A stretch of 64,000 nt of DNA. Origin: Ichthyophis bannanicus. Lineage: Eukaryota > Chordata > Amphibia > Gymnophiona > Ichthyophiidae. This document shows positions 1 through 10,705 of this stretch, piece by piece. The stretch is taken from positions 911,240,808-911,304,807 of the forward strand of contig CM066033.1 of the NCBI GenBank assembly GCA_033557465.1. The letters are read 5' to 3'. The position numbers and the translations under genes were made by a program. The notes beneath the pieces are model-generated. The model made no database searches and had not been told where the DNA came from. It saw nothing but the letters and a program-made list of their open reading frames with translations. Numbering within the stretch: the first letter of the stretch is position 1; each line of letters starts with the position of its first letter.

Positions 1-172
1 CTGCAAGACCAATTAGGTTTCTCAGTCGGGAACAACTATTCTGTCCTTGCTACATGCAACACTATGTTGTTGTTGGTACGTGCTGTTGACTCCTGGCAGT
101 CCTGTTGTAGCCGTCATCTGGGTTCTTGTGGGAAGGTGTGACCAGACATAGATTGCTGGGCCTGCGCAGCAA

Positions 173-267
173 GCCTATAGCATCTGGGATTCCAAAGCGG
201 TCTCCCAGCCAAGTACTAAGCAGACCCAACCCTACTTAGCTCCTGAGATCAGATGAGATCGGGTGCA
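173..267 (-). pseudogene. 5S rRNA-derived pseudogene, truncated (copy A)
   Basis: Read on the minus strand, this stretch follows the 3' three quarters of vertebrate 5S rRNA, including the blocks equivalent to GATCTCGTCTGATCT and TTAGTACTTGG and the terminal region. The first 20-25 bases of 5S are missing, and there are about 20 scattered substitutions. The internal promoter region is largely kept but mutated. It is either an isolated 5S retropseudogene or the head of a 5S-derived SINE; no clear SINE body follows. Confidence 0.75.
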
Positions 268-1774
268 GCCAATTCAGATAGAGAAATTCTGATTCAGCGT
301 GATATATGAAGACAGGCTTGCCTCTTAACTTCCAAACTGTTATTGAAAAGAACCACAAGAAAATGGAGAACTTGCTGGAAGATGAGGTGGAATTAATACT
401 TCATGTATTTAGTCATCTGAATTTATTACCTTTTTATCTATATAAAGACAAAGCAGGGTCCAAAAATACATACATAATAATTTCATTCACATATTATGAC
501 ATAATTATGGTCAGGGATTTTTATACAACAATCTAAAATCAGAATGGTTACAGCTGTTATCAGCCCTTCTTCGAACAGTGATGAATTAGTGCAAAGAACA
601 AGGTTTGCTTTCGTTTCTGAGCAACAGATTTGGTTGAAGCTTCAGGCTTATCCGAATTGCTGACATAACATGGGAGAGGGGTTCTCAAACACTGAAGCAA
701 ATCTCTCATAATACTTCTTTCTGCCCAGTCAGAACAACGGTTATATATTCTGTGTTAAAAACAAATCTATCATACAGTATATGTTAGTGCACATTTCCTC
801 TACAAACAAAAGTGGCAACATAGGAGGTCTTTTACGAACGATTGCTAGCTGGCAGCGCATGTTCCGGTGTGCGCTGAAGGCGTGCTGGGATGTGCATTGC
901 CATCTAGTAGAGAGCCATGACAGCGCAGGATAATTTCTGTGCTAACTGCAACTCGCGTTCGAGGTGCGAGTGGGCGGGGTAGGGTGAAGAGTGGGTGTGG
1001 TGAGCTCAACGCAGTTAACGCTGCATTCACAGCACATGCTAACAGCATTAGTCTGGGTTCACTTGCGCTAATGCAGCCCATGCTGTGGGACAGGGCTCCT
1101 TCCGTGCCTCTGGCAGGTAACACGGTGGGGTTACAGGAACGCACCATAGTTTCAGTGCTATTGGTGCGTTAGGTGCAATACCTTAGATCCCATTAGTAAA
1201 AGATCCCCATAGTGTTCAAACAAAATCTGAGTATAATGTAATTAGGGCGCTGGTCCCGTTTATGGGATCCATCTGGGCCTTGACCTTTCTGGGCATGCCT
1301 TCCACGGCAATTGTGCATCTGTTAATTAAAGACTATTAACCCCAGCTCCTGAACACAGTTGGGAGGGTATGATTAGTGTGGCTATTCTATTATTAAAAAG
1401 AAAACCAGAGCGAAACAGGAATCCTGGATATAGTCTCTGTTCACAGTTGCCTCACTGTAAAAAGGAACAAGTAAAACATTGCTGCTTGTGTCTTTAAATT
1501 CAGTCAGGGTTCCTGGAAGCTGTGCACAAGCTTCTCATGGTCTGCCAGTTCGATGTTCCTCTACTAACAATGCCACAATAAAAGACAAAGGGAAAAAGAA
1601 AATAGGAAACTGTCACAAAAAGTGTTTAGTACTGAACTTCCTGAGCTTCCAGTTCCTTGCTTAGGCTCCCTGGCTCTGACCCTCTCAGGGCATTTCTCCC
1701 CAAAGTCCTTGCAGCCATGTTCTGCCCACATGTGTAGCCCATTCAGGATTAAAAGTCCTAAAGAAAAAAAATTT
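268..1774. other. No gene recognised (copy A)
   Basis: Holds only short chance ORFs. The part around 840-1170 is GC- and CpG-richer than its surroundings and looks like a decayed interspersed repeat, but I could not assign a family. The second copy is at 14645-16155. Confidence 0.5.
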
Positions 1775-1935
1775 GGGCCTGATATTCAAAGGCATTTTCA
1801 CGGTTTGCAGACCTGCAAACTGTGTAAATACTGCCCAGCAGGATATTCAGTGGTACTAACACAGTTAGTTCCGCTCCATAACTGTGGGTGCTGCTCTCTG
1901 TAGGGGTGCTAGCTGCCAGCACTGAATATCGGGCC
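1775..1935. mobile_element. MITE-like element with short inverted ends (copy A)
   Basis: Begins GGGCCTGATATTCA and ends TGAATATCGGGCC, an imperfect inverted terminal repeat of about 13 bases around a 160-bp body with no coding capacity. This is the structure of a small non-autonomous DNA transposon. No target-site duplication was recognised, so the superfamily is left open. The identical element is present in copy B. Confidence 0.45.
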
Positions 1936-2829
1936 GCTCTCTTTAAACCCTTATATTATTCCGCTGCCATTACAACTCCTCAAAGACTTGCAGTCTCTCA
2001 GTCCCTCTCCCACCAGCTCAGACAACTCCAGCCAAACTTCCAGGGCTTGTATTAAAATGATTCTGAAGTTCATCTTAGAGCTGCCATAACAAAATTGGCT
2101 TCAGCTTCAAAACATTTCACTCCCACACAAGAACACTTCTCTTCGCTGAACAACAGGAAGAGAACAAGGTGGGGAGACCCCCACACCACTGTAACCAGTT
2201 CGCATTTAGGTATTCCTTGTGCATGTACTTCCACAGTGTGTCCTTTAAAGGTAATGTTCATTACATACCTGCTTCCAGCACTCCATAGCGTCTTCCTCAG
2301 AATCAGGTAGAGGTAATGACTCTGTAGTTTCTGTTTACATATTCTCACAGAGCTCCTTAGGAACAGACAAACTAGGAAAGGGAGAGCTCTCGGGTAAAGG
2401 ACTTCCTCACTTCCTGCAGGCTGTGGATCATGTGCCTCCAGTAGAACTTTGCTAATCCTGCTCTCCTCCCCGGTCTCCCAGCAACTGCTGAGTCTCTGCC
2501 TTCTAGGGATTGGATCTGGGCTCCCTGGACTTCAGGGATTTCTGTCTTTTTCCTCTCCCTGGCCTGCAGAACATACCTGCCTGTGGGGACCTGCTTCAAA
2601 TTGCCTCTTTCCCAGGAAGAAGGTAATGACTGCCAAGGAAGAGAATTCCTGGCCTGAATTTGAATGGCCTGATTGTTCCTACAGATGCCTTCCCTGCTAA
2701 AATATATTATATTGTTGAATTTCAGAGTTCTGTAAAGTTACTAAGAAGATAAAACAGTAGCTTCTCACCATCCTCCTAGAAGTGATGACATCACTTTCCA
2801 ACTGTGAAACCCAAAAGCAGTGACCAAAG
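1936..2829. other. No gene recognised (copy A)
   Basis: Only short unrelated ORFs are present, with no repeat boundary or splice-bounded exon that I can support. The second copy lies at 16317-17214. Confidence 0.5.
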
Positions 2830-3078
2830 CCCCCTCAGAATGTCCAAACCAAAAACCAAAAGGGAAACTACAAAACAAAAATATGTAAAAGACCTAAAGG
2901 GGAAGCGTCTTATGAGCTACTGCTTCAGCATTTTACAAAGCTCAAAACCAACACCACCAACTCATCACCTGTCCCTTTGGTCCCAAACAGTCAATTTTAT
3001 AATATTTGTTTACTCTTATATGCTTCTTTAAAACTTGGATATTCATGAAACACTTCACAGTTGCACATTTCTGATCTC
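2830..3078 (+). repeat. Unclassified interspersed repeat (copy A)
   Basis: About 230-250 bp that recur at 17215-17463 as part of the duplicated block. They also recur independently, inverted and more diverged, at 42235-42464. The sequence just downstream (about 3076-3138) recurs inverted at 30175-30245. This shows a dispersed repeat family. It has no ORF and no recognised ends. Confidence 0.65.
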
Positions 3079-3185
3079 CAAACAAATGCCTCACACACTT
3101 GGCAAGTAAATGCAGTGATCATAAACTTAGCTTTTATGAAGCGTCATTTTCACGTGGAGGCCTATTCTATTGTGGACGTCCCGGC

Positions 3186-3592
3186 CTCTGTGCATCCGGT
3201 CGGAACCGGACGCACAGAGATAGATGGGCTTTTGATCCCGTGAGGCACGTCTAGCCACACAGGATCAGAATCCCATTTAAGCTTGCACGTGCAGGTTTAG
3301 ACCTGATTCCGGTCAGCCTGCACCTACAGGCACCTGCCCTGCTAACTCAGTCAAGGCTCCTGAATGGAGCCATGGCGCCATGGCATCCGATTGTCATGGC
3401 ACCGTGGCTCCATTCAGGAGCTGCGATCCCTGGCTGCTATCGACTTAATTCATTCCCCGCAGCCCAACCACTGATCCGGCTTCCCAAGGCCAGAGTCAGG
3501 CTGTGCGGAATCTCCTGCGCCCCCTCCACCCTTTGATGCCGTCCCCTCCCATCTAGGGAAACTTATTCCACCTCAGAGGTGGAATAAGTTCC
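3186..3592. other. Cluster of three hairpins beside the DIRS left end (copy A)
   Basis: Three inverted repeats lie in 400 bp. At 3186-3220, arms of about 15 bases surround a CGGA loop. At 3354-3422, arms of about 29 bases begin GCTCCTGAATGGAGCC. At 3557-3592, arms of 15 bases (AACTTATTCCACCTC) surround a single central A. The last one ends three bases before the DIRS left inverted repeat. They could be part of an older element into which DIRS inserted, or the DIRS target structure itself. Confidence 0.6.
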
Positions 3593-3594
3593 CT

Positions 3595-3759
3595 GTCATC
3601 TCCAGGAACAAGCAGGAATGAGTCTTCATATATGGGTACGTCGGTACCGACGGAGCCTGCGCGGGAACACTCCCTAGCGTCCAATCAGAAAGCTTTTGGG
3701 AGCATCCCACAGCGCCTGCATGCTGCCTTCCCGCCTTTCCAACTGTCTCTCCTCAGTTG
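3595..3759 (+). repeat. DIRS left inverted terminal repeat (copy A)
   Basis: About 165 bp starting GTCATCTCCAGGAACAAG. It is the reverse complement, with scattered mismatches, of the right ITR at 28532-28716. It contains the palindromic block GTCGGTACCGACG. DIRS elements carry such inverted repeats together with an internal complementary region. In this copy the matching right end is lost at or beyond the assembly gap. Confidence 0.85.
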
Positions 3760-3975
3760 TTCTTTTTCCGCGGAGCCAGCAGGTCGTGTTCCTGTCACCG
3801 CAGAAGAATTTCCTTATTTTTTTCTTTATTTCTTTTCTGTCGCGTCTGCCTTCCTCGACGCTATACCAGTACCGCCGGTTCTTATTCTTTTCCTAAAAAA
3901 AAAAAAAGACCTTCTATTTTTTCTTCAGGTGTACTTCAGTTTTGGACCTTAGGCCCAAAACCTTTTTCCTCAAAT

Positions 3976-5834
3976 ATGGATAAACCTGCCTCAGGTTTTA
4001 AGAAGTGCACAAAATGTGGCGGTACTATATCCGTCACCGACACCCATGACTGGTGTCTCAAATGTTTAGGCCCTGACCATTCCATCAAAGATTGTATGTC
4101 CTCTTCCATGATGTCTAAGAGAGGTCGACAGAACCGAGCTGCTAAGCTCAGTACCCTGTTTCCCTCTGATGCAGCTTCGATGGCATTGACATCTTCCAGG
4201 GCTGCTTCTTCCTCACATGGATCTCAGGTAACTAAACATAAATCCAGCTGGTCCTCGAAGGGCAAATCTCCTTCTAAGCATCGAGATGCCTCTGGCCTTG
4301 CCCTCGAGGATTCTGCACCGGCAAAATTACCCTGGCGGGAGACTTCGGCTTCTAAAGCATCATCATCAGGGTTCCAGGATGATCTAGATGGCGTGGCCTC
4401 AACCGATCTCCTGGTGCCATGCTCTGGGGTACTGGTGGCCTCCACCGATACCGACTTCCAGGCATTGGCAGCGTCCATGGATCAGAGGATTCTGTCCATG
4501 GAACGCAGTCTGGCGGCTTTCCTTGTGGCATCGACGCCCGTGGTACCGCAACAGACTACTCCGCAGGTACCGGCTCCGGTATCGCCATCGGTACCGATCC
4601 CAGTACCGGTGGCATCGGCATCGGTGTCAGCCATGCCGGTACCCTGCCCTCTGCAGCCCTCCGGTACCGATACCCCGATACCGATGATTCCCGATACTGA
4701 CCCTGGTCGGTACGGGTATCGGGCTTTGCAAGAGCATCCCGACAGACGATACTTCGATTCCTCTGATGACTCTGAGGATTCTGAACAGTCTGTCGATGCA
4801 GCGATGCTTCTTCCACAGGAGGAGTCCTCTCCTAAATGAAGGATGTCTCCTCCAGAGGATTTGTCTTTTCAAGACTTTATCAGAGAGGTGGCTCGGAGTC
4901 TCTCTATTACAGTAGCCCCAGAGTCAGAGCCTAGAGCTAAGGAGTTAGATATTTTACAATATCCTAAAACTCCTAAAGAGGCAGCTACCTTGCCTATACG
5001 TGATATTTTGTATGATCTCATATTAAGGATGTGGGAAGCACCTCTAACCACCTCTCCTCATTCTCCGCAGGTTGGACACCATGTATCGTGTCCCTCCTTG
5101 TCCTGGTTTCCATAAGACTCAGCTTCCTCACCACTCTATTGTGGTTGAGTCTGCAATGAAAAAGATTAGAAGTGCCAAGAGACATGCCTCTAATCCTCCA
5201 GGACGTGAATGTAGAACCCTGGATGCTTTTGGTAGAAGAATCTTCCAAGCTTCCATGCTTGCTGCAAGAATTAATTCTTATAGTCTCTACATGGGCATGT
5301 TCTTAAAAGAGGTCACTGACCATTTGCAGACTTTAAGTCCTTTTATGTCTGACAATAAAAGGCAAGAATTTCTCTGTGCGCTCAAACATGCCCAGGATGT
5401 CTCCAAATTCTCCAACCGTGCAGCTTTCGATTCCTTTGAATGCGTAAGCAGAGCCTCAGCTATAGCTATAGCAGCACGTAGGGTTGCCTGGCTTCAAGCA
5501 TCTGATTTGGAGACCTGGGTCTAAGATGAATTGGGAACTATCCCTTGTACAGGTGAAAATCTGTTTGGTAAAGATTGGCAAGCAAAAGCCAATCAGATGG
5601 ATGCTGAAAATTCTGCTTTGGATAGACTATCCAATCTACAGCTGCTCCTGCTAATAAAAGGTTGTTCAAGAAAACACCTTTTTCAAAGAAGGGAAGATCC
5701 TATCCTGCTTATAGTCAGAGAGCATCTTCTGCAGCTCAGTTCCCTTCCAAACGGCAGCAATCCTCCAAACAGACCAAGGGAAAGGCTGCGAGGCCTGCTC
5801 CAGCCCAGCATCTCAGCCACCTCAGGGCCTTTGA
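3976..5834 (+). pseudogene. gag: DIRS gag-like ORF, broken (copy A)
   Basis: Same gene as 18364-20223. It starts with an ATG encoding MDKPASGF. The N-terminus has a zinc-binding pattern (CTKCGG, then CLKCLG, then H and C), followed by a long Ser/Pro/Val-rich low-complexity middle, as expected for DIRS Gag. In this copy the frame is broken by an in-frame TGA near 4837, an extra C near 5065 that shifts the frame, a TAA near 5522, and single-base losses near 5634 and 5808. Gag packages the element RNA; this copy cannot make the full protein. Confidence 0.8.
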
Positions 5835-6012
5835 CTTTTCTGCTATAGAACTTATCCTTTCTGGCTCTAGAAGAACCAGAGCCCTCCACCATTCCAGGAA
5901 GGCTATGTCACTTTGCTCTCCCAGATGGGGGCAAATCACATCAGAGCAGTGGACACTCTCCATCATAAGAGAGGGGTACAAACTTCATTTTTCCAGGTTG
6001 CCCCCTCTCACA

Positions 6013-6048
6013 AAGAGTGCACCAGTTCAATTGAACTGGTGCACTCTT
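6013..6048. other. Perfect 36-bp palindrome at LINE junction (copy A)
   Basis: Each 18-base arm begins AAGAGTGCACCAGTT; the centre is CAATTG. It lies at the junction between DIRS RT sequence and the inserted CR1. The identical palindrome is at 20399-20434. Confidence 0.9.
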
Positions 6049-6185
6049 GAAGGACTAGAAAAAGGGACTGTTACTTCTGGAGAGAGATCTGCAACTGTGA
6101 GTATATACTTCTGGTAATTTTCTAAAAGGAATTCTTTGTATTAAAGCTAATTAATCTGTGAACCCACTATTTTTTGTTAAATCAG

Positions 6186-6672
6186 TCAGGGCCTAGTAGC
6201 AGCAGTTTAAGTTTAAATTTAAAACACAGAGGATAACTTTCTGGTTACATTTCATACCCAGCAGAGAGCTTGTACTTTAAATTTATAGTCACTCGGGCCT
6301 AGTAACAGCAAGTACTTTTAGTTTAAATTTAAAACACAGAAGAGAGCTTTCTGGTTACATTTGGAACCCAGCAGAGAGCTTGTAGTTTACATTTAATAGT
6401 CACTCAGGGCCTAGCATCAGAAAAGTACGTTTAGTTTAAATTTAAAACACAGAAGAGAGCTTTCTGGTTACATTTGGAACCCAGCAGAGTAGCTTGTAGT
6501 CTAAATTTAATAGTCCCTCAGGGCCTAGCATCAGCAAAGTACTTTTAGCTTAAATTTAAAACACAGAAGAGAGCTTTCTGGATAAATTTAGAACCCAGCA
6601 GAGAGCTTGTAGTTTAAATTTCATAAGACGTTAGAGCCTAGCAGCAGCTAAGAGCTATAATTTAAATCAAAT
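6186..6672 (+). repeat. Tandem 5' monomers of CR1 LINE (copy A)
   Basis: Four units of about 113 bp plus a partial fifth, each opening with TCAGGGCCTAG and containing TTAAATTTAAAACACAG. This is the same array as 20572-21061 in copy B, with a few single-base differences. Confidence 0.85.
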
Positions 6673-6729
6673 CAGAATATAGCTTACCTCAGCATCACAA
6701 GACAGGGTACTGTGTAGCAGCCCTCTTTT

Positions 6730-9087
6730 GGTGGAAGGAGGACAACCAGTGGGACACTGTGATACCTGGGTACAAACTATATCGTAATGATAGAGCTGAT
6801 CAAATTGGTGGAGGGGTTGCTCTCTATGTTAGAGAGGGCATTGAGTCAGAAAGGATTAAAGTTTTGCAGGAAACTAATTCTGCTGTAGAATATATATGGA
6901 TTGAAATTCCATGTAAAATGGGGAAGGCAATGGCAGTGGGGGTGTACTATCGAGCACCTGGCCAGAATGACCACATGGCTGATGAAATGGCTCAAAGAAA
7001 TCAAGGAAGCTAACAAAAGTTACAGCGCAGTAATAATACTTGGTGATTTCAACTACCCTGGTATCGACTGGGTCAGTGTCATGTCAGGACATTCTATGGA
7101 GATAAAGTTCCTAGATGAAATAAATGACTTCTTCTTGGAGCAGCTGGTTCATGAACCGACCAGAGGGTAAGCCATATTAGACCTAGTCCTTAGTGGAACA
7201 CCAGATCTAGTGGAAGATTTAAGGGTGTTTGGGCCACTTGGCAATAGTTGAAATCATAGCATGATTGCCTTTGATTTAATTAGTGGAGGAGGGATAGTAA
7301 GGAAATCCCACAGTACTACCTTTTAACTTTCGAAAGGGAGACTATGAATAAGAATGGGAAAACAGTTTTAAGAAAAACTAAAAGGAGCAGTTGCAAAGGT
7401 TAAAGACGTACATCAAGGCTTGGCTTGTTGTTGAAAAATACTATTCTTGGAAAGCCCCAGAACCAGCTGTATTCCACGCTTTAAGAAAAGTGGAAGGAAG
7501 TCTAAAAAACTGCCAGCCATGGTTTTAAAGGTGAGGTCAGAGAGGAACTGTTGTTGCCAACAAAGATCTTTCAGGAACTGGAAAAAAGAGCCAAACGACG
7601 AAACTTGGAAACAGCACAAGCACTGGCAGTTAAATGCAAGGCATTAATAAGGCAGGCAAAGTGAGAATTTGAGAATAAGCTTGCTGCGGAAGCTAAATCG
7701 CGAAATAAAGACCTTTTAAAGTACATTCCATAGCACAAAACCTGTGGAGAGAGTCATTTGGTCCATTAGATGATAAAGGGGTTAAAAAAGTAGAGCACTA
7801 AGGGAGGCCGAGAAAACAAGGCAATCGTGGAGAGACTGAATGAATTCTTTGCTTCAGTCTTTACTGAGGAAGAATGTAGGGATGTTATCCATGACTGAAG
7901 TGGTTACTTAAAAAGTGCGGAAGAAGTGAAAGAAATATCGATACAATCTGGGCAGATGTATTACAACTATTAGATAAACTGAAGAGTAGCAAATCACCTG
8001 GTACCGGATGGTATACATCCAAGGGTGTTGAAAGAACTGAATATGCTATAGCAGACCTGCTATTAGTAATCTGTGAACTATCATTAAAATCATCTCTAAT
8101 TACCTGAAGATTGGAGGATCGCCAATGGTAACACCAATTTTTATAAAAGGGTTCCAGGGCTGATCCGGGAAACTACATACCGGTGCGCCTGACATCATTA
8201 CCTGAAAAATGGGTAGAAACCATCATAAAGCTAAAAATTACTCAGCATGTAGTCATGACCTAATGGGAGACAGCCAACATGGCTTAGACAAGGACGATCT
8301 TGTCTTACTAATCTGTTATGTTTTTTTGAAGGAGTGAATATCAGGTGGACAAAGGTGAGTCGGTTTTGATATTGTGTATCTGGGACTTTCAGCAAAGCCT
8401 TTGACAAAGTCCCTCATGATAGACTTTTGGCAAAACTAAAGAGTCATGGGATAGAGGCAGTGTACTTATTGTGGATCAGGAACTGGTTACAAGATAGAAA
8501 GCAGAGGGTAGGGCTAAATGGACAATTTTCCCAATGGATGAAACAATGAACAGTGGTGTAACCCCAGGGATCTGTGCTGGTTTCCCCCGCTTGCATTTGA
8601 CATATTCATAAATGACCCTGGAAAGTGGAATAACGAGTGAGATTTATCAAATTTGCAGATGACACAAAACTATTTAAAGTTGGTTAAAAACCCAAGAGGA
8701 TTGTGGAAAATTGCACGCGGAGCTGAATACGTTGGACGACTGGGCATCCAAATGGCGTCTGAAATTTAATGTGGACAATGGCAAGGTTATGCACCCTAGG
8801 GAAGAACAACCCAAACTATGGTTTTACAAACGAGGCAAGGTGTCCACATTAGGAATCACCACCCAGGAAAAAGATTTAGGCGTCATTTGTGGCTACCATG
8901 TTAACAAACCCTCGTCCCAGTGGTGCAGCAGTGGCCACGAGAGCAAATAGAATGCTAGGTATGATAAGAAAAGGAATGGAAAATAAAACAAAAGATATTA
9001 TAATGCCTTCTATAATTGTTCCATGGTTGAGACCCGCACCTTGAATATTGTGTGCAATTCTGGTCGCCGTATCTTAAAAAGGATATA
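6730..9087 (+). pseudogene. CR1/L3 LINE ORF2, heavily frameshifted (copy A)
   Basis: Corresponds to 22617-24907 in copy B: AP-endonuclease, then reverse transcriptase. ORF1 and the start of ORF2 are absent, because sequence equivalent to 21119-22616 is missing. Short readable islands include a GDFNYPGIDW endonuclease segment and a DLGVI segment near the RT end. Single-base gains and losses are frequent and become denser from about 7200 towards the gap, unlike the flanking DIRS part. This looks more like unpolished long-read sequence at a contig end than natural decay. Confidence 0.85.
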
Positions 9088-9587
9088 NNNNNNNNNNNNN
9101 NNNNNNNNNNNNNNNNNNNNNNNNNNNNNNNNNNNNNNNNNNNNNNNNNNNNNNNNNNNNNNNNNNNNNNNNNNNNNNNNNNNNNNNNNNNNNNNNNNNN
9201 NNNNNNNNNNNNNNNNNNNNNNNNNNNNNNNNNNNNNNNNNNNNNNNNNNNNNNNNNNNNNNNNNNNNNNNNNNNNNNNNNNNNNNNNNNNNNNNNNNNN
9301 NNNNNNNNNNNNNNNNNNNNNNNNNNNNNNNNNNNNNNNNNNNNNNNNNNNNNNNNNNNNNNNNNNNNNNNNNNNNNNNNNNNNNNNNNNNNNNNNNNNN
9401 NNNNNNNNNNNNNNNNNNNNNNNNNNNNNNNNNNNNNNNNNNNNNNNNNNNNNNNNNNNNNNNNNNNNNNNNNNNNNNNNNNNNNNNNNNNNNNNNNNNN
9501 NNNNNNNNNNNNNNNNNNNNNNNNNNNNNNNNNNNNNNNNNNNNNNNNNNNNNNNNNNNNNNNNNNNNNNNNNNNNNNNNNNNNNNN
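9088..9587. other. Assembly gap of exactly 500 N
   Basis: A run of 500 undetermined bases, a conventional placeholder size. Order and orientation across it rest on scaffolding, not sequence. Confidence 1.
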
Positions 9588-10604
9588 TATACACTATATA
9601 CCCCAAAGGGCCCATAATCACCCTTTTTGGTAGGTACATGCCAGGTGCCTGAGCCCCTGTGAAGCAACCTCCTTTCTGATTGGTATAAGACAGCCCTCCA
9701 GGGTTTGGTTGGCCAGAGCCATACCTGTGACTGGGGCAGACCAGCCGTAATGCTGTGTTTTAGGTCTGGAAAATCGCAACTGCCGCACACCACAGTCTGC
9801 CAGTCACCAGCAGATGGCACAGTCAGACTGCACCTGCAGCCCCCTGCCCTACAATGTGTTTCAACCATGGCACAGACAACCTGCAGGTAGTCCCCACATA
9901 CCCAGTCTGTATTGCATGCTCACAAAGGAACTATGTGTACTAAGTCAGGTATCTCAAGCGATAGGAGGGCACCACCACTAAGAACACACATATATCACTG
10001 AAGGCAGATAGTGTAGAGCGCTTATGTGGGAACCTAGACATGCCATGGTCACTGCTCCGGTCACGAGTGAGAGTGTCCTCCCAGCATGACCATGCTGTGG
10101 TCCACCCTTCCATGCAGGAGGTGGTCGGGCACTACAGTGTGCCAGCCATTGCCCCACACCCTGTGAAGATGCATCCTGGCCAATCCGGCCTGTCCCAGGC
10201 CATACGCCACATACCTTGCTCCTCATTATTGCACATATTCAGGCTAACGCTGGTAACAGTGGGGACATTGGGGCCCCGTGATGTGTTGGCAGTCCACAAA
10301 ACAATGGCTGCCCCACAAGACAAAACACACACACGCCTATAGCAGCAGTTGTGCACAGATAGGGGTGGTTTGGCAGCCCTGCCTGCCAACCCTGGTCCTG
10401 ATCACAGTCCGACATTGATAACTTGTGCAGGAGGTAGTAGCAGTGCTCTGGTGATAACGGCAGCTCAGTGCTGGGGCCAACAGCCTGACTGTCCATGCAG
10501 CTTTGGATTGTGGAGCCTGTGTGAGTGGGTGTGTGTACCCTTGTTGGCTGCTGCTTTGGGGCTTTGCACATGTTGCTGTTGTATCTGCATTGTAGGTTCA
10601 AAAT
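9588..10604. other. No gene recognised
   Basis: Single-copy within this window. Short ORFs on both strands look like chance. Nothing supportable was seen. Confidence 0.5.
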
Positions 10605-10705
10605 ATAGGGAACATGCTCTTCCGATCCACAGCTGGGCCTTGAACCTATGACCCTTTGCTTCTGGACACACTGGCTGTGTGTACTGCACCACACTGTTGC
10701 CACAG
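10605..10705 (-). mobile_element. tRNA-derived SINE head
   Basis: Read on the minus strand it has an A-box-like segment (GTGGTGCAGT) and, about 50 bases on, a perfect B-box (GGTTCAAGGCC), the two RNA polymerase III promoter elements of tRNA-derived SINEs. The body and 3' end are not clear. No functional tRNA fold is apparent. Confidence 0.45.

Larger units (their letters stand above)
1..6729 (+). repeat. Large duplicated block, copy A
   Basis: Matches 14379-21118 almost base for base in the same order and orientation. The differences seen are mostly single-base gains or losses, many in homopolymers. The match runs off the left edge of the window, so the true start of the duplication is not visible. 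The block contains a 5S pseudogene, a MITE-like element, a hairpin cluster, the left end of a DIRS element and the 5' region of the CR1 LINE nested in it. After 6729 copy A jumps to sequence matching 22617 onward. It may be a real segmental duplication or an uncollapsed overlap of two contigs. Confidence 0.93.

Noticed and set aside
306..536. A 76-codon ORF repeated at 14683-14913
   Set aside because: Conservation simply reflects the duplicated block; no motif or splice signal.
2070..2348. Minus-strand 92-codon ORF present in both copies
   Set aside because: Identical because the DNA is duplicated; no domain and unlikely codon pattern.
4388..4700. Overlapping Arg/Tyr- and Gly/Thr-rich ORFs inside gag
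   Set aside because: They are other-frame readings of the repeated GTACCG-type codons in the low-complexity part of DIRS gag.
9010..9868. Long ORFs spanning the N run
   Set aside because: They are created by reading N as open codons.
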